From: G963668605 sp963668605
Lineage (GTDB): Bacteria; Acidobacteriota; Terriglobia; Bryobacterales; Bryobacteraceae
Direction: 5' to 3'
Assembly (NCBI GenBank): GCA_963668605.1
Contig: OY764903.1
Location: 5,146,001-5,210,000, forward strand
Length of the DNA stretch: 64,000 bases
The translations under genes and the position numbers were made by a program. The notes beneath the pieces are model-generated. The model made no database searches. It was not told the DNA's origin and worked only from the letters and a program-made list of their open reading frames with translations. Each line of letters opens with the position of its first letter. Position 1 is the stretch's first letter. This document shows positions 15,534-25,594 of this stretch, piece after piece.

Positions 15534-15995
15534 GTGACCACAAACCAGTTCATCCAGGACTTCCTCGGCCGGAAACGATTTGCAATGGTTGGCGTATCCC
15601 GCAACCAAAACGACTTCAGCCGGAAACTGTTCGAAGCGTTCTGCGAGTGCGGTTACGATGTCGCGCCCGTCAATCCGGCCTCGACCCAAATTGGCAATCA
15701 GCGCTGCCATGCGCGCGTACAGGACGTGCCGGACGTGAAGAGCGCGCTCCTGATGACGCCACCAAAGAGTACCGAATCCGTCGTCCGTGATTGCGCGGAA
15801 GCCGGCATCGAATTGGTGTGGATGTATCGCGCAGTGGGCAGCGGCACCGTCAGCCATCCGGCCTTGGATTTCTGCGCCGCGCGTGGCATCCGCGTGATCG
15901 AAGGCTACTGTCCGTTTATGTTCCTGCCGGATACAGGTTTCCCACACAACCTGCATCGATTTTTCCTGAAGCTGACCGGCCACTATCCGGCGTGA
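15534..15995 (+). CDS. CoA-binding protein (YccU-like)
   Basis: The 153-residue product starts at GTG 15534. It has a Rossmann fold of the CoA_binding_2 type: FAMVGVSRNQNDFSRKLF with a nucleotide-binding turn, YDVAPVNPAS, and ALLMTPPKSTESVV. VIEGYCPFMFLPDTGF is at the end. The family binds coenzyme A by its similarity to the N-terminal domain of succinyl-CoA synthetase alpha; its cellular role is not established. It stands alone. The 235 bases after it contain no gene and no clear terminator. Confidence 0.85.
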   Translation: MTTNQFIQDFLGRKRFAMVGVSRNQNDFSRKLFEAFCECGYDVAPVNPASTQIGNQRCHARVQDVPDVKSALLMTPPKSTESVVRDCAEAGIELVWMYRAVGSGTVSHPALDFCAARGIRVIEGYCPFMFLPDTGFPHNLHRFFLKLTGHYPA

Positions 15996-16230
15996 ACGGT
16001 CCTCAGCGAATGCGGCTGTTTCCGCGAACTAAGACAAGCTAATGGCCGGCATCAACGCTGGTCTCCGGTCGCTCGCGCACTGTTAGGTGTTGCGCCCGGT
16101 GGTGGCGGGAATCCATTCAACAGTGCCGGGAACGATAGTGACCGGAGGCGGCGATTTCACCACGCTTCGTATGCTGCCACAGTGTACCCGAGCCTCCGGC
16201 TTCGTCATTGAATTGGCAGACTACTAGCGG

Positions 16231-17838
16231 TCAGAACATCCACGCGTAAAACGCGACGATCAGGCCGATCACAGTCGCAAGAATCACGCTGTGTTTCAGC
16301 GTGAAGCGGAACAGTTTGGCTTCATCCGACGGCGGCATTCCGGTGGCCGCGGCCGCGACGGCAATGCTCTGCAAGCTAATCATCTTCCCCATCACACCAC
16401 CGCTCGAATTCGAAGCGGCCATGAGCACAGGATCCAATCCGAGGCGTCCGGCCGTAACCACCTGCAAGTTTCCGAACAACGCATTCGCCGACGTATCGCT
16501 GCCGGTGAGAAACACTCCGAGCCACCCGAGCAGAGCGCTGAAGAACGGAAAGAGAACTCCGGTGGCGGCAAAGGCGAGTCCAAGGGTGGCCGTGGCGCCG
16601 CAGTAGTTCATCAGAAAAGCCAGAGCGAGCACCGAGGCGATGGTCAGGATGGAGAGCGCCAATTGGCGGGCGGCAGCGATGACGACCTTCAGGAACTGCG
16701 CAGGCGGCATGCGCAGCAATAAGGCTGAAAGCAGCACAGCGAAGAGACAAGCGGTGCCCGAGGCGGTCAGCAGATTCAACGTGAACATGGCCGCGTAAGG
16801 AGACGCCTGCGCGGCAACCGGCGGTACGCGCTCGACGAGGTTGTGCAACGCCGGCCAGGCGAATTTCACGGTGGCGGCTTCGAGCGGCTTCTTCACCCAG
16901 TCCTGACCCCAGAGGAGAACAAAGACGACGAGCAGAAAATACGGCATCCACGCAATCAACACCTGTCTGGCGGGATAGCGCTTCGGCAGGTGCGCCGTAT
17001 GGTTGCCTTCGAGTGTGAACTGGTCTTTCGGCTTCCAGAGTCGCAACAGAATCACGAGCGAACCGATCGAGGCCAGCGAACTGAGAATGTCGGTCAGCGC
17101 CGGGCCTACAAAGTTGGAAACAAGAAACTGCGTTCCGGCGAACGAGACTCCACACACAATCACGGCCGGAACAACGCCGCGCAGAGCCTTGAAGCCACCC
17201 ATGACCAAAATCAGATACGCGGGCACGAAGACGGAGACGGGCGCGCAGATGCGCCCCACCCAGGCGCTGAGATCCTGCAGGGGCAGTCCGGTGATGCCGG
17301 CGAGCGTAATCACGGGGATGCCGATGGAGCCGAATGCAACCGGCGCCGTGTTCGCCAGTAGGCAGATGCCGGCGGCGTAGAACGGCGAGAAGCCAAGGCC
17401 GGTGAGCATCGCCGCGGCCACGGCGACGGGCGCGCCGAAGCCGGCCGCACCTTCGATGAACGCGCCAAACGCGAAGGCAATCAGCAACGCCTGCAAGCGG
17501 CGGTCGTCGGTCAGGCCACCAATCGAGTCCTTCAGGATCTCGAAGTTACCCGTCTCGAGCGTGACACGGTAGAGCACGATGGCCCAGAAAACGATCCAGC
17601 AGATCGGGAACAACCCGAACGCCGCGCCATAGCCGATCGCGCTCAGCATCGTCACGGCGGGCATGCCATACACGAACAACGCCACCGCGGAAGCGGTCGC
17701 GAGCCCACTGAGCGCCGCTATCCACGCGGGCTTTCGCTTCACGCCAAGCAGGTATAGGAGTACGAAAATTGGGAGCGCCGCGGCCAGGGCTGAGTAGCCG
17801 AGGCTGCCGGCGAGCGGAGTGTAGTTATGTTGCCACAT
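16231..17838 (-). CDS. lctP: L-lactate permease (LctP family)
   Basis: The 535-residue polytopic membrane protein has about 13 hydrophobic segments and the family's typical strings: GFGAPVAVAAAMLTGLGFSP, NTAPVAFGSIGIPVITLAG, TGSDTSANALFGNLQ, and SSGGVMGKMISLQSIAVA near the end. LctP carries lactate (and often glycolate) with protons across the inner membrane. No lactate dehydrogenase gene is adjacent in this window. It is divergent from the oxidoreductase gene at 18053. Confidence 0.94.
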   Translation of the reverse strand: MWQHNYTPLAGSLGYSALAAALPIFVLLYLLGVKRKPAWIAALSGLATASAVALFVYGMPAVTMLSAIGYGAAFGLFPICWIVFWAIVLYRVTLETGNFEILKDSIGGLTDDRRLQALLIAFAFGAFIEGAAGFGAPVAVAAAMLTGLGFSPFYAAGICLLANTAPVAFGSIGIPVITLAGITGLPLQDLSAWVGRICAPVSVFVPAYLILVMGGFKALRGVVPAVIVCGVSFAGTQFLVSNFVGPALTDILSSLASIGSLVILLRLWKPKDQFTLEGNHTAHLPKRYPARQVLIAWMPYFLLVVFVLLWGQDWVKKPLEAATVKFAWPALHNLVERVPPVAAQASPYAAMFTLNLLTASGTACLFAVLLSALLLRMPPAQFLKVVIAAARQLALSILTIASVLALAFLMNYCGATATLGLAFAATGVLFPFFSALLGWLGVFLTGSDTSANALFGNLQVVTAGRLGLDPVLMAASNSSGGVMGKMISLQSIAVAAAATGMPPSDEAKLFRFTLKHSVILATVIGLIVAFYAWMF

Positions 17839-18052
17839 GGTTATTTTGTTGTGGGCTGATCGTGCGACATCTATATCGAAGTAGGTACCGCTGTGTCAAC
17901 GGCGGCACCGGCGCTCAATATCAGTACGCACAGATGATAAGACTCTTGGGAGTGTCAAAGCAATTGAACGTGGCGCGCTGTGAGACGGTCTCCATCGTGG
18001 GAGGTAATGCCGGCGCAACCTCACTCGTTCTATGATGGACACGGGTGAATCT

Positions 18053-19546
18053 ATGACATTGCACCATGACCGGCGTAAGTTTCTGGCGGCCGCTGCCACA
18101 ACGGCATTCACTATCGTTCCCCGGCACGTGCTCGGAGGCCAAGGAACCGTCGCTCCCAGCGACAAGATCACTCTGGCGTGTATCGGCGTCGGGACGCAAG
18201 GACTCCGAGAGATGTTGCCTTGGCTCGCGGTGCCGGACGTGCAGGTCGTGTCCGTCTGTGACCCCTGCAAGAATCCTGTCGGCTATCGCGACTGGTCTGC
18301 TAACGGCCTGCTCAACACAATCCGCAAGACACTTGCCAAGCCCGGCTGGAGAGCCGGCAGCGAGTCCGTTATTCCCGGCGGCCGTGACGTCGCCAAGGAG
18401 ATCGTCGACCTCTCTTATGGGAGTACGGGATGCACAGCCTACGCCGATTTCCGCGAATTGCTCGACAAGCAAAAGGATCTGAACGCCGTCACCATCATGA
18501 CGCCGGATCATCTGCATGGCGTCATCAGCATCGCTGCCATGAAGCGCGGCAAGCACGTCATAATGCACAAGCCCATCGCTAATCGTCTGAAGGAAGCGCG
18601 GCTTGTCATCGACACCGCGCGCAAAACCGGCGTCTCCACGCACTTCATGCCATGGGACTCAAACGGCTCGATGGAGCAGGTGCTGGCGTGGATCAAGGAT
18701 GGCGCGATCGGCCCGCTGCGCGAAGTACACAACTGGACCAACCGTCCGGTATGGCCGCAATACTCGTCCATCCCCGAAGAGGCACCGCCGGTCCCGCAGG
18801 GCTTCGACTGGGATCTATGGCTCGGTCCGGAAGCCGCCCGTCCCTACCACCCCAACTACACGCACATGGTCTTCCGCGGATGGTACGATTTCGGCGGCGG
18901 CGCCTTGGCCGACATGGGCCACTATAGCCTCTGGACGGTTTTCAACGCACTTGAACTTGGCGCACCGTCCAGTGTCGAACCGCTGCTCAGCCATACGTGC
19001 ACCTTTAGGGACAACGTCTCGACAAAAGTTAAAAACGATTTCGCTTTTCCCACTGCCTCTTCGGTCCGCTTCCGCTTTCCGGCGCGCGGATCCCGTCCCG
19101 CTGTCGATCTGACATGGTATGACGGCGGCATGAAGCCCCCGACCCCACCCGAGTTGGACGAGGATCGGAAGGAATTCCCGGCCGAGGGCATGATGTTCGT
19201 TGGCGAGAAGGGCAAGATTCTGGCGGGTTTCCGCGTGGAGGAGCCACGACTCATTCCCGAGAAGAGAATGAGTGGCTATCCGCAACCCACTACGAAAGAG
19301 CGCCGCAAAAAGGACGAGCTATCGCCGGGTCTCCGTCAGTGGATCGCGGCATGCCGCGGCGGACAACAGTCGCCCGGGAGTTTCCTGAATGCCGGTGCGA
19401 TTTCGGACGCCGTCAACCTCTACGCCGTCGCCCTGCGAACCGGGCGCAAACTGGTTTACGACGCCGAGAAGGCGAGCATTACCAACATTCCGGATGCCAA
19501 CAAGTACCTTTCGCGCGAGTACCGCAAGGGTTGGGATCCTCAATAA
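18053..19546 (+). CDS. Tat-exported Gfo/Idh/MocA family oxidoreductase
   Basis: The 497-residue product from ATG 18053 has a twin-arginine leader (DRRKFLAAAATTAFTIVPRH). GGTGA lies six bases before this ATG; two in-frame ATGs (18032, 18035) lack a site. The NAD(P)-binding Rossmann domain starts near residue 40 (ITLACIGVGTQG). The family's EKP-like position reads HKPIANRLKEA. MVFRGWYDFGGGALADMGHYSLW is in the C-terminal domain. These enzymes oxidise sugars or sugar derivatives; the substrate is unknown. The sugar isomerase gene follows after 12 bases, and such pairs often handle plant or host sugars in Acidobacteriota and Planctomycetes. Confidence 0.87.
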   Translation: MTLHHDRRKFLAAAATTAFTIVPRHVLGGQGTVAPSDKITLACIGVGTQGLREMLPWLAVPDVQVVSVCDPCKNPVGYRDWSANGLLNTIRKTLAKPGWRAGSESVIPGGRDVAKEIVDLSYGSTGCTAYADFRELLDKQKDLNAVTIMTPDHLHGVISIAAMKRGKHVIMHKPIANRLKEARLVIDTARKTGVSTHFMPWDSNGSMEQVLAWIKDGAIGPLREVHNWTNRPVWPQYSSIPEEAPPVPQGFDWDLWLGPEAARPYHPNYTHMVFRGWYDFGGGALADMGHYSLWTVFNALELGAPSSVEPLLSHTCTFRDNVSTKVKNDFAFPTASSVRFRFPARGSRPAVDLTWYDGGMKPPTPPELDEDRKEFPAEGMMFVGEKGKILAGFRVEEPRLIPEKRMSGYPQPTTKERRKKDELSPGLRQWIAACRGGQQSPGSFLNAGAISDAVNLYAVALRTGRKLVYDAEKASITNIPDANKYLSREYRKGWDPQ

Positions 19547-19558
19547 AGGACAACTGAA

Positions 19559-20395
19559 ATGCAGACGCTTTCCAGAAGACAGATGCTCGGCGGTAGTGTG
19601 GCGGGACTCGCCGCGGTACTGCAGGCCAGTCCGCTCGGCATGCCCATCGGATGTCAGCTCTATCCGGTCGGCAAACTCATTGCACAGGATTTCGAGGGCA
19701 CGCTGCGCCAGATTGCGGCCATCGGCTATCGCACGGTTGAGCTTTGCTCGCCGCCTGGCTACGAAAAGAGCGGCTTCGCGCCACTCGCGAAAATGACGGC
19801 TGCGCAGCTTCGCGCGGCCTTCAAGAAGGCAGGTCTCGCTTGCGAAAGCTGCCACTACAATGCTCGCGAATTGAAGGAGAATCTACCGGAGAGAATCGCC
19901 TACGCGAAGGAACTTGGATTGAAGCAAATGATCCTGGCTACCTTCGGATTAAAAGCTGACGCGCCTATGGCAGACTGGCAGCGCGCAGCCGGCGAACTCA
20001 ACCGGATCGGTGAAGCGACGCAAAAAGCGGGCATTCAACTCGGCTTCCACAATCACAACTTCGAGTTCCGCGAAATCAACGGCGTATTGATCTACGACAA
20101 ACTGGTCAGCGAGTTCGACCCGAAGCTGGTCAAGCTGCAATTCCAGGTCGCCGTCATCAGCCTTGGCTATCAAGCCGTCACGTTCCTCAAAAAGTATCCC
20201 GGCCGCTTCGTCTCGCTGCACCTGGCCGATTGGTCTCCCACCGAAAAGACCGCGGTCCCTGTCGGCGCCGGAGCGGTCGACTGGAAGGAACTCTTCGCCG
20301 CCGCCAAATCCGCGGGCGTCAAGAACTACTTCGTGGAGATGAACCTCGACGCGATGAAAGCCAGCTACCCGTATTTAAGGGATCTGAAGGCTTAG
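19559..20395 (+). CDS. Sugar phosphate isomerase/epimerase, TIM barrel
   Basis: The 278-residue product of the AP-endonuclease/xylose-isomerase-like TIM barrel family follows the oxidoreductase by 12 bases, so they form an operon. A Tat-like leader (SRRQMLGGSVAGLAAVL) is followed by IGCQLYPVGKLI. The barrel carries metal ligands: LCSPPGYEKSGF, GFHNHNFEFRE, and FVEMNLD near the end. The substrate is unknown. Where most members have a clear ...DVGH... strand, this one reads KLVKLQFQVAVISLG, so one metal position may differ. Confidence 0.78.
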   Translation: MQTLSRRQMLGGSVAGLAAVLQASPLGMPIGCQLYPVGKLIAQDFEGTLRQIAAIGYRTVELCSPPGYEKSGFAPLAKMTAAQLRAAFKKAGLACESCHYNARELKENLPERIAYAKELGLKQMILATFGLKADAPMADWQRAAGELNRIGEATQKAGIQLGFHNHNFEFREINGVLIYDKLVSEFDPKLVKLQFQVAVISLGYQAVTFLKKYPGRFVSLHLADWSPTEKTAVPVGAGAVDWKELFAAAKSAGVKNYFVEMNLDAMKASYPYLRDLKA

Positions 20396-20408
20396 CGTTC
20401 TTGCAGCG

Positions 20409-21209
20409 TTAGTGGTTGCCGTAGCGCAACTCACCCGCTTCAATGCGCACGTCGATCCGGTTTTGCGGCGGCGGCAGAGGGCATGTTGCGTATGGCGTAA
20501 AGGCACACGGCGGGTTGTAGGCTTTGTTGAAGTCCAGCAGCACCTTCCCGCCTTTCGGCGGATCGGCATAGAGAAAGCGGCCGGCGCCGTAAGTTTCGCG
20601 CGCACTCGTCAGATCTTTGAAGATGAAGAAAAGCTGTTTGTCGTCGACGATCGGTTCCAGACGGTACTCTTTGCCCGCAATCGTGAATGACGCATAGCCT
20701 GGGACTTTGTCCTCGTTGCTCTCGCCAACCACGTTCAGGATCGAGATCGTTTTTGGCGGATTGTAAGCCACCCACTTCGCTTCAAAGCGGTAAGCTTCCC
20801 GGATCGGAAACCACTTCTTTCCCGTGAACTCGCGGCGGAGTTTGTTGTTCTTGTCCTTCACGCGGATGCCTGTGCGCTTCCCGCGCTGAATCACGAAAAA
20901 CGAAACAGGGCCGCGCGTGATGATCGTCGGCGAGCCACTGGAATCGGGCTGCATCGCGACTGGCGCGCCGCCTTCGGCCGGAAGGAATGTCACTTTGCCG
21001 CCCTTCATTTCAAAGACACCCGGCTTCGGCGCGCCAGGCGGCATTTCGATCTCATTGCGGCCTTCCTTGAGCCAGGAGAGACCCGCGACGGTCAGCCAGC
21101 CGGTATCCGATTTGAGCGACGCCTCCTGGCGCGCGCGCCACTGTTCAATGGATTGACGGTAGTCGGGATTCATCGCGAAAAGGACACTTAAAAGAATGAA
21201 GACGGGCAT
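20409..21209 (-). CDS. DUF1684 family protein
   Basis: The 266-residue product ends with the DUF1684 signature: GRFLYADPPKGGKVLLDFN, then AYNPPCAFTPYATCPLPPPQNR, IEAGE and a short tail. GWLTVAGLSWLKEGRNEIE near residue 40 is the other conserved block. A short hydrophobic start (MPVFILLSVLFAMNPD) looks like a cut-down signal peptide. The biochemical function of DUF1684 is unknown. It is convergent with the sugar isomerase and follows the metallophosphoesterase by 32 bases on the same strand. Confidence 0.9.
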   Translation of the reverse strand: MPVFILLSVLFAMNPDYRQSIEQWRARQEASLKSDTGWLTVAGLSWLKEGRNEIEMPPGAPKPGVFEMKGGKVTFLPAEGGAPVAMQPDSSGSPTIITRGPVSFFVIQRGKRTGIRVKDKNNKLRREFTGKKWFPIREAYRFEAKWVAYNPPKTISILNVVGESNEDKVPGYASFTIAGKEYRLEPIVDDKQLFFIFKDLTSARETYGAGRFLYADPPKGGKVLLDFNKAYNPPCAFTPYATCPLPPPQNRIDVRIEAGELRYGNH

Positions 21210-21241
21210 ATTCCAAGTTTAGTGTAGTGCGGCCGTCTCGC

Positions 21242-21838
21242 CTACTCGAGTTCGAGCAGGTAGCCGCGCTTGCCCACATTGACAGCGGTGGTGCCGCCCA
21301 GTTGCGCGACGACGCCTTCGGCTTCGTGAATATGCCCGCAGAAAAACCAGGCCGGCTGGCTCTCATCGAGAAACTCGCGGACGGACTGGCTGCCGCAATG
21401 CACGCCTTCGCGCACCCGATCGAGCGCTGTGTTGCGCGGCGGACAATGGCAGATCAACACAAGCGGCGCGAGTCCCGCAAACGGCTGAAGGCGCTCCGCG
21501 ATTTCGCGCTCAGTATATTCCCCTGGGGTATTGAACGGCGTGGGGTTGGAGTAGCCCAACCCCGCGATCTTCCAGCGGCCCACTTCGAGCGTCTGGCCGT
21601 GAAAGGCGTTCAGGCCGTGGGTGTCGCACAGAGCCACGATGTCACTTTCGGATTCGTGATTGCCGGGCAATACGTAGGTCTGGCCCGCGCGTTTGCGCAG
21701 CACTTTCCCCACGCTCTCGAAGCCGCGCGCCCAGGTGACCATGTCGCCGGCAGCAAAATAGTAATCGGCCTCAATGGCAAGCAAGCGCTCCAGCGCGCTC
21801 ACGTCGCCGTGGATGTCGGAGAAGACGAGCAGCTTCAT
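21242..21838 (-). CDS. Calcineurin-like metallophosphoesterase
   Basis: The 198-residue product has the dimetal phosphoesterase motifs in order: FSDIHGD at 7-13, AAGDMV near 30, LPGNHE near 58, ICHCPP near 126, and CGHIHEAEG near 165. It resembles small YfcE-like phosphodiesterases. The natural substrate is unknown. It is divergent from the large 2-oxoglutarate dehydrogenase gene and upstream of the DUF1684 gene. Confidence 0.9.
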   Translation of the reverse strand: MKLLVFSDIHGDVSALERLLAIEADYYFAAGDMVTWARGFESVGKVLRKRAGQTYVLPGNHESESDIVALCDTHGLNAFHGQTLEVGRWKIAGLGYSNPTPFNTPGEYTEREIAERLQPFAGLAPLVLICHCPPRNTALDRVREGVHCGSQSVREFLDESQPAWFFCGHIHEAEGVVAQLGGTTAVNVGKRGYLLELE

Positions 21839-21940
21839 CGGATTATAAATTGTAGCAAGCGCGAAGGAGCGCCGATTTCCTCGGGTATCATGGGAGTATT
21901 GGGGATATTTTGGGCCCAGCCCGCGGAGGCGATCTTTCTC

Positions 21941-24900
21941 ATGGCATCCACATCCGATTCGAAATTTGGTGTCAACAGTTGGCTCGAGGATGAGTTATAC
22001 CAGCAATATCTGCATGACCGCCGCGCCGTGGACGAGAGCTGGAAGGGCGTTTTCGAAGCGCACACCACTCCGGCCGCAGCCGTTGTAAAGACCCAGCCAA
22101 CACTCAGCGCCGGTCCCGCCGAACAACTTGTGCCACTGCGTGGCGCAGCATTACGCATCGTCGAAAACATGGAGCAGAGCCTCGCGATTCCGACGGCCAC
22201 CTCGCAGCGCACCATCCCCGTGAAGGTGATCGACGAGAACCGGCAGATCATAAACCAATACCGTACGCTGCTCGGCAAGGGCAAGATCTCATACACGCAC
22301 ATCATCGGATGGGCGATTGTGCAGGCGTTGAAAGAGAATCCCACGCTGAACAATGCCTATGCGGAAAAAGACGGCGAGGCATTCCGCCTGGTGCGCGGCC
22401 AGATCCACCTTGGCCTGGCTGTCGATGTCGCTGGCAAGGACGGGAACCGCTCGCTGATGGTGCCGAACCTGAAGGACGCTGGCTCACTGAACTTCCACGA
22501 ATATCTCGCCGCCTTCGACGACATCGTGGACCGCGCGCGCCGGGGAAAATTGACGCTGCCGGATTTTCAGGGTACGTCGATTTCGTTGACGAATCCGGGC
22601 ACTGTGGGTACGGTCGCGTCCGTTCCGCGGCTGATGCCGGGACAGGGTTGCATCATCGCGACGGGCGCGATTGGTTACCCCGCGGAGTATTCGGGCGTTA
22701 CGCCGGAGATCCGCGCCACGCTCGGCTTAAGCAAGGTGATGACGATGACCTGCACCTACGATCATCGCGTCATCCAAGGCGCCGAATCCGGTCTATTCCT
22801 CGCCAAAGTGCAGGACCTGTTGCAGGGCGGCGGCGGCTTCTACGAGCGCATGTTCGCGGATCTGCATCTGCCGCATCAGCCAGTGCGCTGGGAGCCGGAC
22901 CGCACGACCACGGTAGCCGGACGAGGAGGCTCAGGATTCGCGGACGCCGCCAAGATGGCTGCCGTACTGCAATTGGTCAATGCGTATCGCGTGCGCGGAC
23001 ACTTGATTGCTGATCTCGATCCGCTGGGCTCGGAACCGGGCTACCATCCGGAACTCGATCCCTCCACATACGGGTTGACGATCTGGGATCTTGACCGCGA
23101 GTTTCTCACCGGATCGTTGGGAGAGGCCCTCGGCGATGGCAGGCAGCACTCGGTCGCCACACTCCGCGAAATTCTCGAAACGGTACGCCAGTCCTATTGC
23201 GGCAAGATCGGCTGCGAGTACATGAATATCCAGCATCCGGAGCAGAAGCTCTGGATCCAGCGCACGATTGAGACAGGCGCGCGCACGTGGAGCCTGCCGG
23301 CCGAGAAGCGTCAGGAGATTCTCGAGCGGCTGATCACTGCCGAGGAGTTCGAGCACTTCCTGCATTCGCGCTATATCGGGCACAAACGGTTTTCGCTCGA
23401 GGGCGCCGAGACGGTGGTGGCGATTCTCGATCACCTGCTCGACACCGCGGCCGACACGAACGTACATGAGATTGTAATCGGAATGGCGCATCGCGGCCGG
23501 CTGAACGTGTTGGCAAACGTCGTCGGCAAGCCGCTCAATCAGATCTTCGCCGAATTTGAAGGAAACGATCCAGGCACGTGGCAGGGGTCGGGAGACGTGA
23601 AGTACCATCTCGGCGCGACCGGTGTACACAGCTCGGGCTCGAATCACGAGATTGTGGTTTCGGTCTCGCCGAATCCCAGTCACCTGGAGGCCGTCAATCC
23701 CGTGGTGGAAGGCATCGTTCGCCCAAAACAGGATCGTCTCGGCGATACCGAGCGCGCGCGTGTGATTCCACTGCTGGTGCATGGAGACGCCGCCTTCGCG
23801 GGCCAAGGCGTGGTAGCGGAAACGTTGAACCTTTCACAACTCGACGGCTACTGCACGGGCGGTACGATTCACCTGATCATCAACAACCAGATCGGTTTCA
23901 CCACCGGTCCGGCGGACTCGCGCTCCTCGCCCTATTCGACTGATGTCGCGCGCACCGTGCAGGCGCCGATTTTCCACGTCAACGGAGAAGATCCGGACGC
24001 GGCAATCCGCGTGGCACAGATCGCTTTTGACTACCGGCAGACCTTCAAGAAGGATGTCGTCATCGACATGTTCTGCTACCGGCGCCACGGCCACAACGAG
24101 ACAGACGACCCGAGCTACACGCAGCCGCTCATGTATCGCAAGATCCGGCAACGGTCTTCGATAGCGGCCATCTACGGCGAGCGCCTGGTGCGCGAGAAGG
24201 CCATCACCGAGGCAGAGCGCGAGGCCATGCGTAAGCGCATCATTGCGCGGCTGGCCGAGGCGTTCGACGACGTCAAGAAAAGTGCGGAACGTTACGAGTA
24301 TCAGGAACTAAGCGCGCTGGCCGCGGAATCGCTTCCGCCGGCGAGCACGAACACCTCGATCAGCCGCGACATGATCGGCCGCATCGTTGAAGGCATCACG
24401 ACGTTTCCGGCCACGTTTCACCTGCATCCGAAATTGCAGAGTTTCATCGACAAGCGCAAGCAGGTTCTCGCGGGCGCGCCGCTCGATTGGGCGATGGGCG
24501 AATCGCTGGCCTTCGGAAGTCTGGTGCTCGAAGGCACACCGGTGCGGCTCAGCGGGCAGGACAGCGGACGCGGAACATTCAGCCAGCGCCACCTGGAGTA
24601 TATCGATTACGAAGACGGTGGCTCGTATGTGCCGATGAAGCATCTCGCCTCAAACCAGGCTCGCTTTGAAGTTTGGGACAGCTCGCTGAGCGAATACGCG
24701 GTGATGGGCTTCGAGTTCGGCTACAGCGTGGCCGATCCGCTCACACTTGTGTTGTGGGAAGCACAGTTCGGCGATTTCGTTAACGGCGCGCAGATCATGA
24801 TCGATCAGTTTCTCGCGGCGGCTGAGTCGAAATGGAGCCAGCCGAGCGGGCTCACGCTGCTACTGCCGCATGGCTATGAGGGACAGGGGCCGGAGCATTC

Positions 24901-25573
24901 GAGCGCACGCATCGAACGCTTCCTTACGCTCTGCGCGGAGAACAATCTGCAAGTCTGCAACTGCACGACGCCGGCGCAATACTTCCACCTGCTGCGGCGC
25001 CAGATGCACGGCGGGCAGGACCGGCGCGGCGTGCGCAAGCCGCTGATTGTGTTTACTCCGAAGAGCTTATTGCGCCATGCACAGGCTGTTTCGGCGCTCG
25101 ACGCTTTCACGACGGGTGGCTTCCGGGAAGTGCTGAACGATCTGGCAATGCCGCGGCCGGATCGCGTGACGCGAGTGTTACTGTGCTCCGGTAAAGTCTA
25201 TTACGACCTGATCGCGGCGCGTGCCCAGCGCAACGTTGAGAATGCCGCAATCGTGCGCCTGGAACAGTTTTATCCATTTCCGCTGGAGGAGCTGCGCGAT
25301 GTGCTGATGCGCTATCCGCTCAGCGCGGAGTTAGTCTGGGTGCAGGAGGAGCCGCGCAACATGGGGCCATGGCGCTTCGTGCGCGAAAAGATGGAGCCGC
25401 TGCTCGAATCGCCGCGGCGCGAGTTGGGCTATGCGGGACGGCCCGAGAGCGCAAGCACAGCAGCAGGTTCGGCGAAACGCCATCAAGAGGAACAGGCCGA
25501 TCTGATAGAAGAAGCCTTCGCGCCCGGACCGATCGTTCGCAAGCGCCGCGTCCGCGTGCTGAAGACAAAGTAG
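21941..25573 (+). CDS. Fused E2-E1 2-oxoglutarate dehydrogenase (KGD/OdhA type)
   Basis: The 1210-residue product runs from ATG 21941; GGAGG at 21925-21929 supports this start over the much longer open frame. The E1-type N-terminal segment is GVNSWLEDELYQQYLHDRR. A 2-oxoacid dehydrogenase acyltransferase domain follows at about 75-310 (RTIPVKVIDENRQ to TYDHRVIQGAESGL). The complete TPP-dependent E1 comes next: GMAHRGRLNVL, HGDAAFAGQGVVAETLNLS, INNQIGFTTGPADS, SGQDSGRGTFSQRH. No lipoyl domain is visible. This build is known from actinobacterial KGD/OdhA, a TCA-cycle enzyme relying on separate lipoyl E2 and E3 proteins, which are not in the window. DUF4126 follows after 21 bases. Confidence 0.93.
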   Translation: MASTSDSKFGVNSWLEDELYQQYLHDRRAVDESWKGVFEAHTTPAAAVVKTQPTLSAGPAEQLVPLRGAALRIVENMEQSLAIPTATSQRTIPVKVIDENRQIINQYRTLLGKGKISYTHIIGWAIVQALKENPTLNNAYAEKDGEAFRLVRGQIHLGLAVDVAGKDGNRSLMVPNLKDAGSLNFHEYLAAFDDIVDRARRGKLTLPDFQGTSISLTNPGTVGTVASVPRLMPGQGCIIATGAIGYPAEYSGVTPEIRATLGLSKVMTMTCTYDHRVIQGAESGLFLAKVQDLLQGGGGFYERMFADLHLPHQPVRWEPDRTTTVAGRGGSGFADAAKMAAVLQLVNAYRVRGHLIADLDPLGSEPGYHPELDPSTYGLTIWDLDREFLTGSLGEALGDGRQHSVATLREILETVRQSYCGKIGCEYMNIQHPEQKLWIQRTIETGARTWSLPAEKRQEILERLITAEEFEHFLHSRYIGHKRFSLEGAETVVAILDHLLDTAADTNVHEIVIGMAHRGRLNVLANVVGKPLNQIFAEFEGNDPGTWQGSGDVKYHLGATGVHSSGSNHEIVVSVSPNPSHLEAVNPVVEGIVRPKQDRLGDTERARVIPLLVHGDAAFAGQGVVAETLNLSQLDGYCTGGTIHLIINNQIGFTTGPADSRSSPYSTDVARTVQAPIFHVNGEDPDAAIRVAQIAFDYRQTFKKDVVIDMFCYRRHGHNETDDPSYTQPLMYRKIRQRSSIAAIYGERLVREKAITEAEREAMRKRIIARLAEAFDDVKKSAERYEYQELSALAAESLPPASTNTSISRDMIGRIVEGITTFPATFHLHPKLQSFIDKRKQVLAGAPLDWAMGESLAFGSLVLEGTPVRLSGQDSGRGTFSQRHLEYIDYEDGGSYVPMKHLASNQARFEVWDSSLSEYAVMGFEFGYSVADPLTLVLWEAQFGDFVNGAQIMIDQFLAAAESKWSQPSGLTLLLPHGYEGQGPEHSSARIERFLTLCAENNLQVCNCTTPAQYFHLLRRQMHGGQDRRGVRKPLIVFTPKSLLRHAQAVSALDAFTTGGFREVLNDLAMPRPDRVTRVLLCSGKVYYDLIAARAQRNVENAAIVRLEQFYPFPLEELRDVLMRYPLSAELVWVQEEPRNMGPWRFVREKMEPLLESPRRELGYAGRPESASTAAGSAKRHQEEQADLIEEAFAPGPIVRKRRVRVLKTK

Positions 25574-25594
25574 CAAGTCCGGAGGGCTTTGAGT

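Noticed and set aside
21227..21940. Upstream extension of the 2-oxoglutarate dehydrogenase
   Set aside because: The extension lies antisense to the metallophosphoesterase and has no E1/E2 similarity; the binding site favours ATG 21941.
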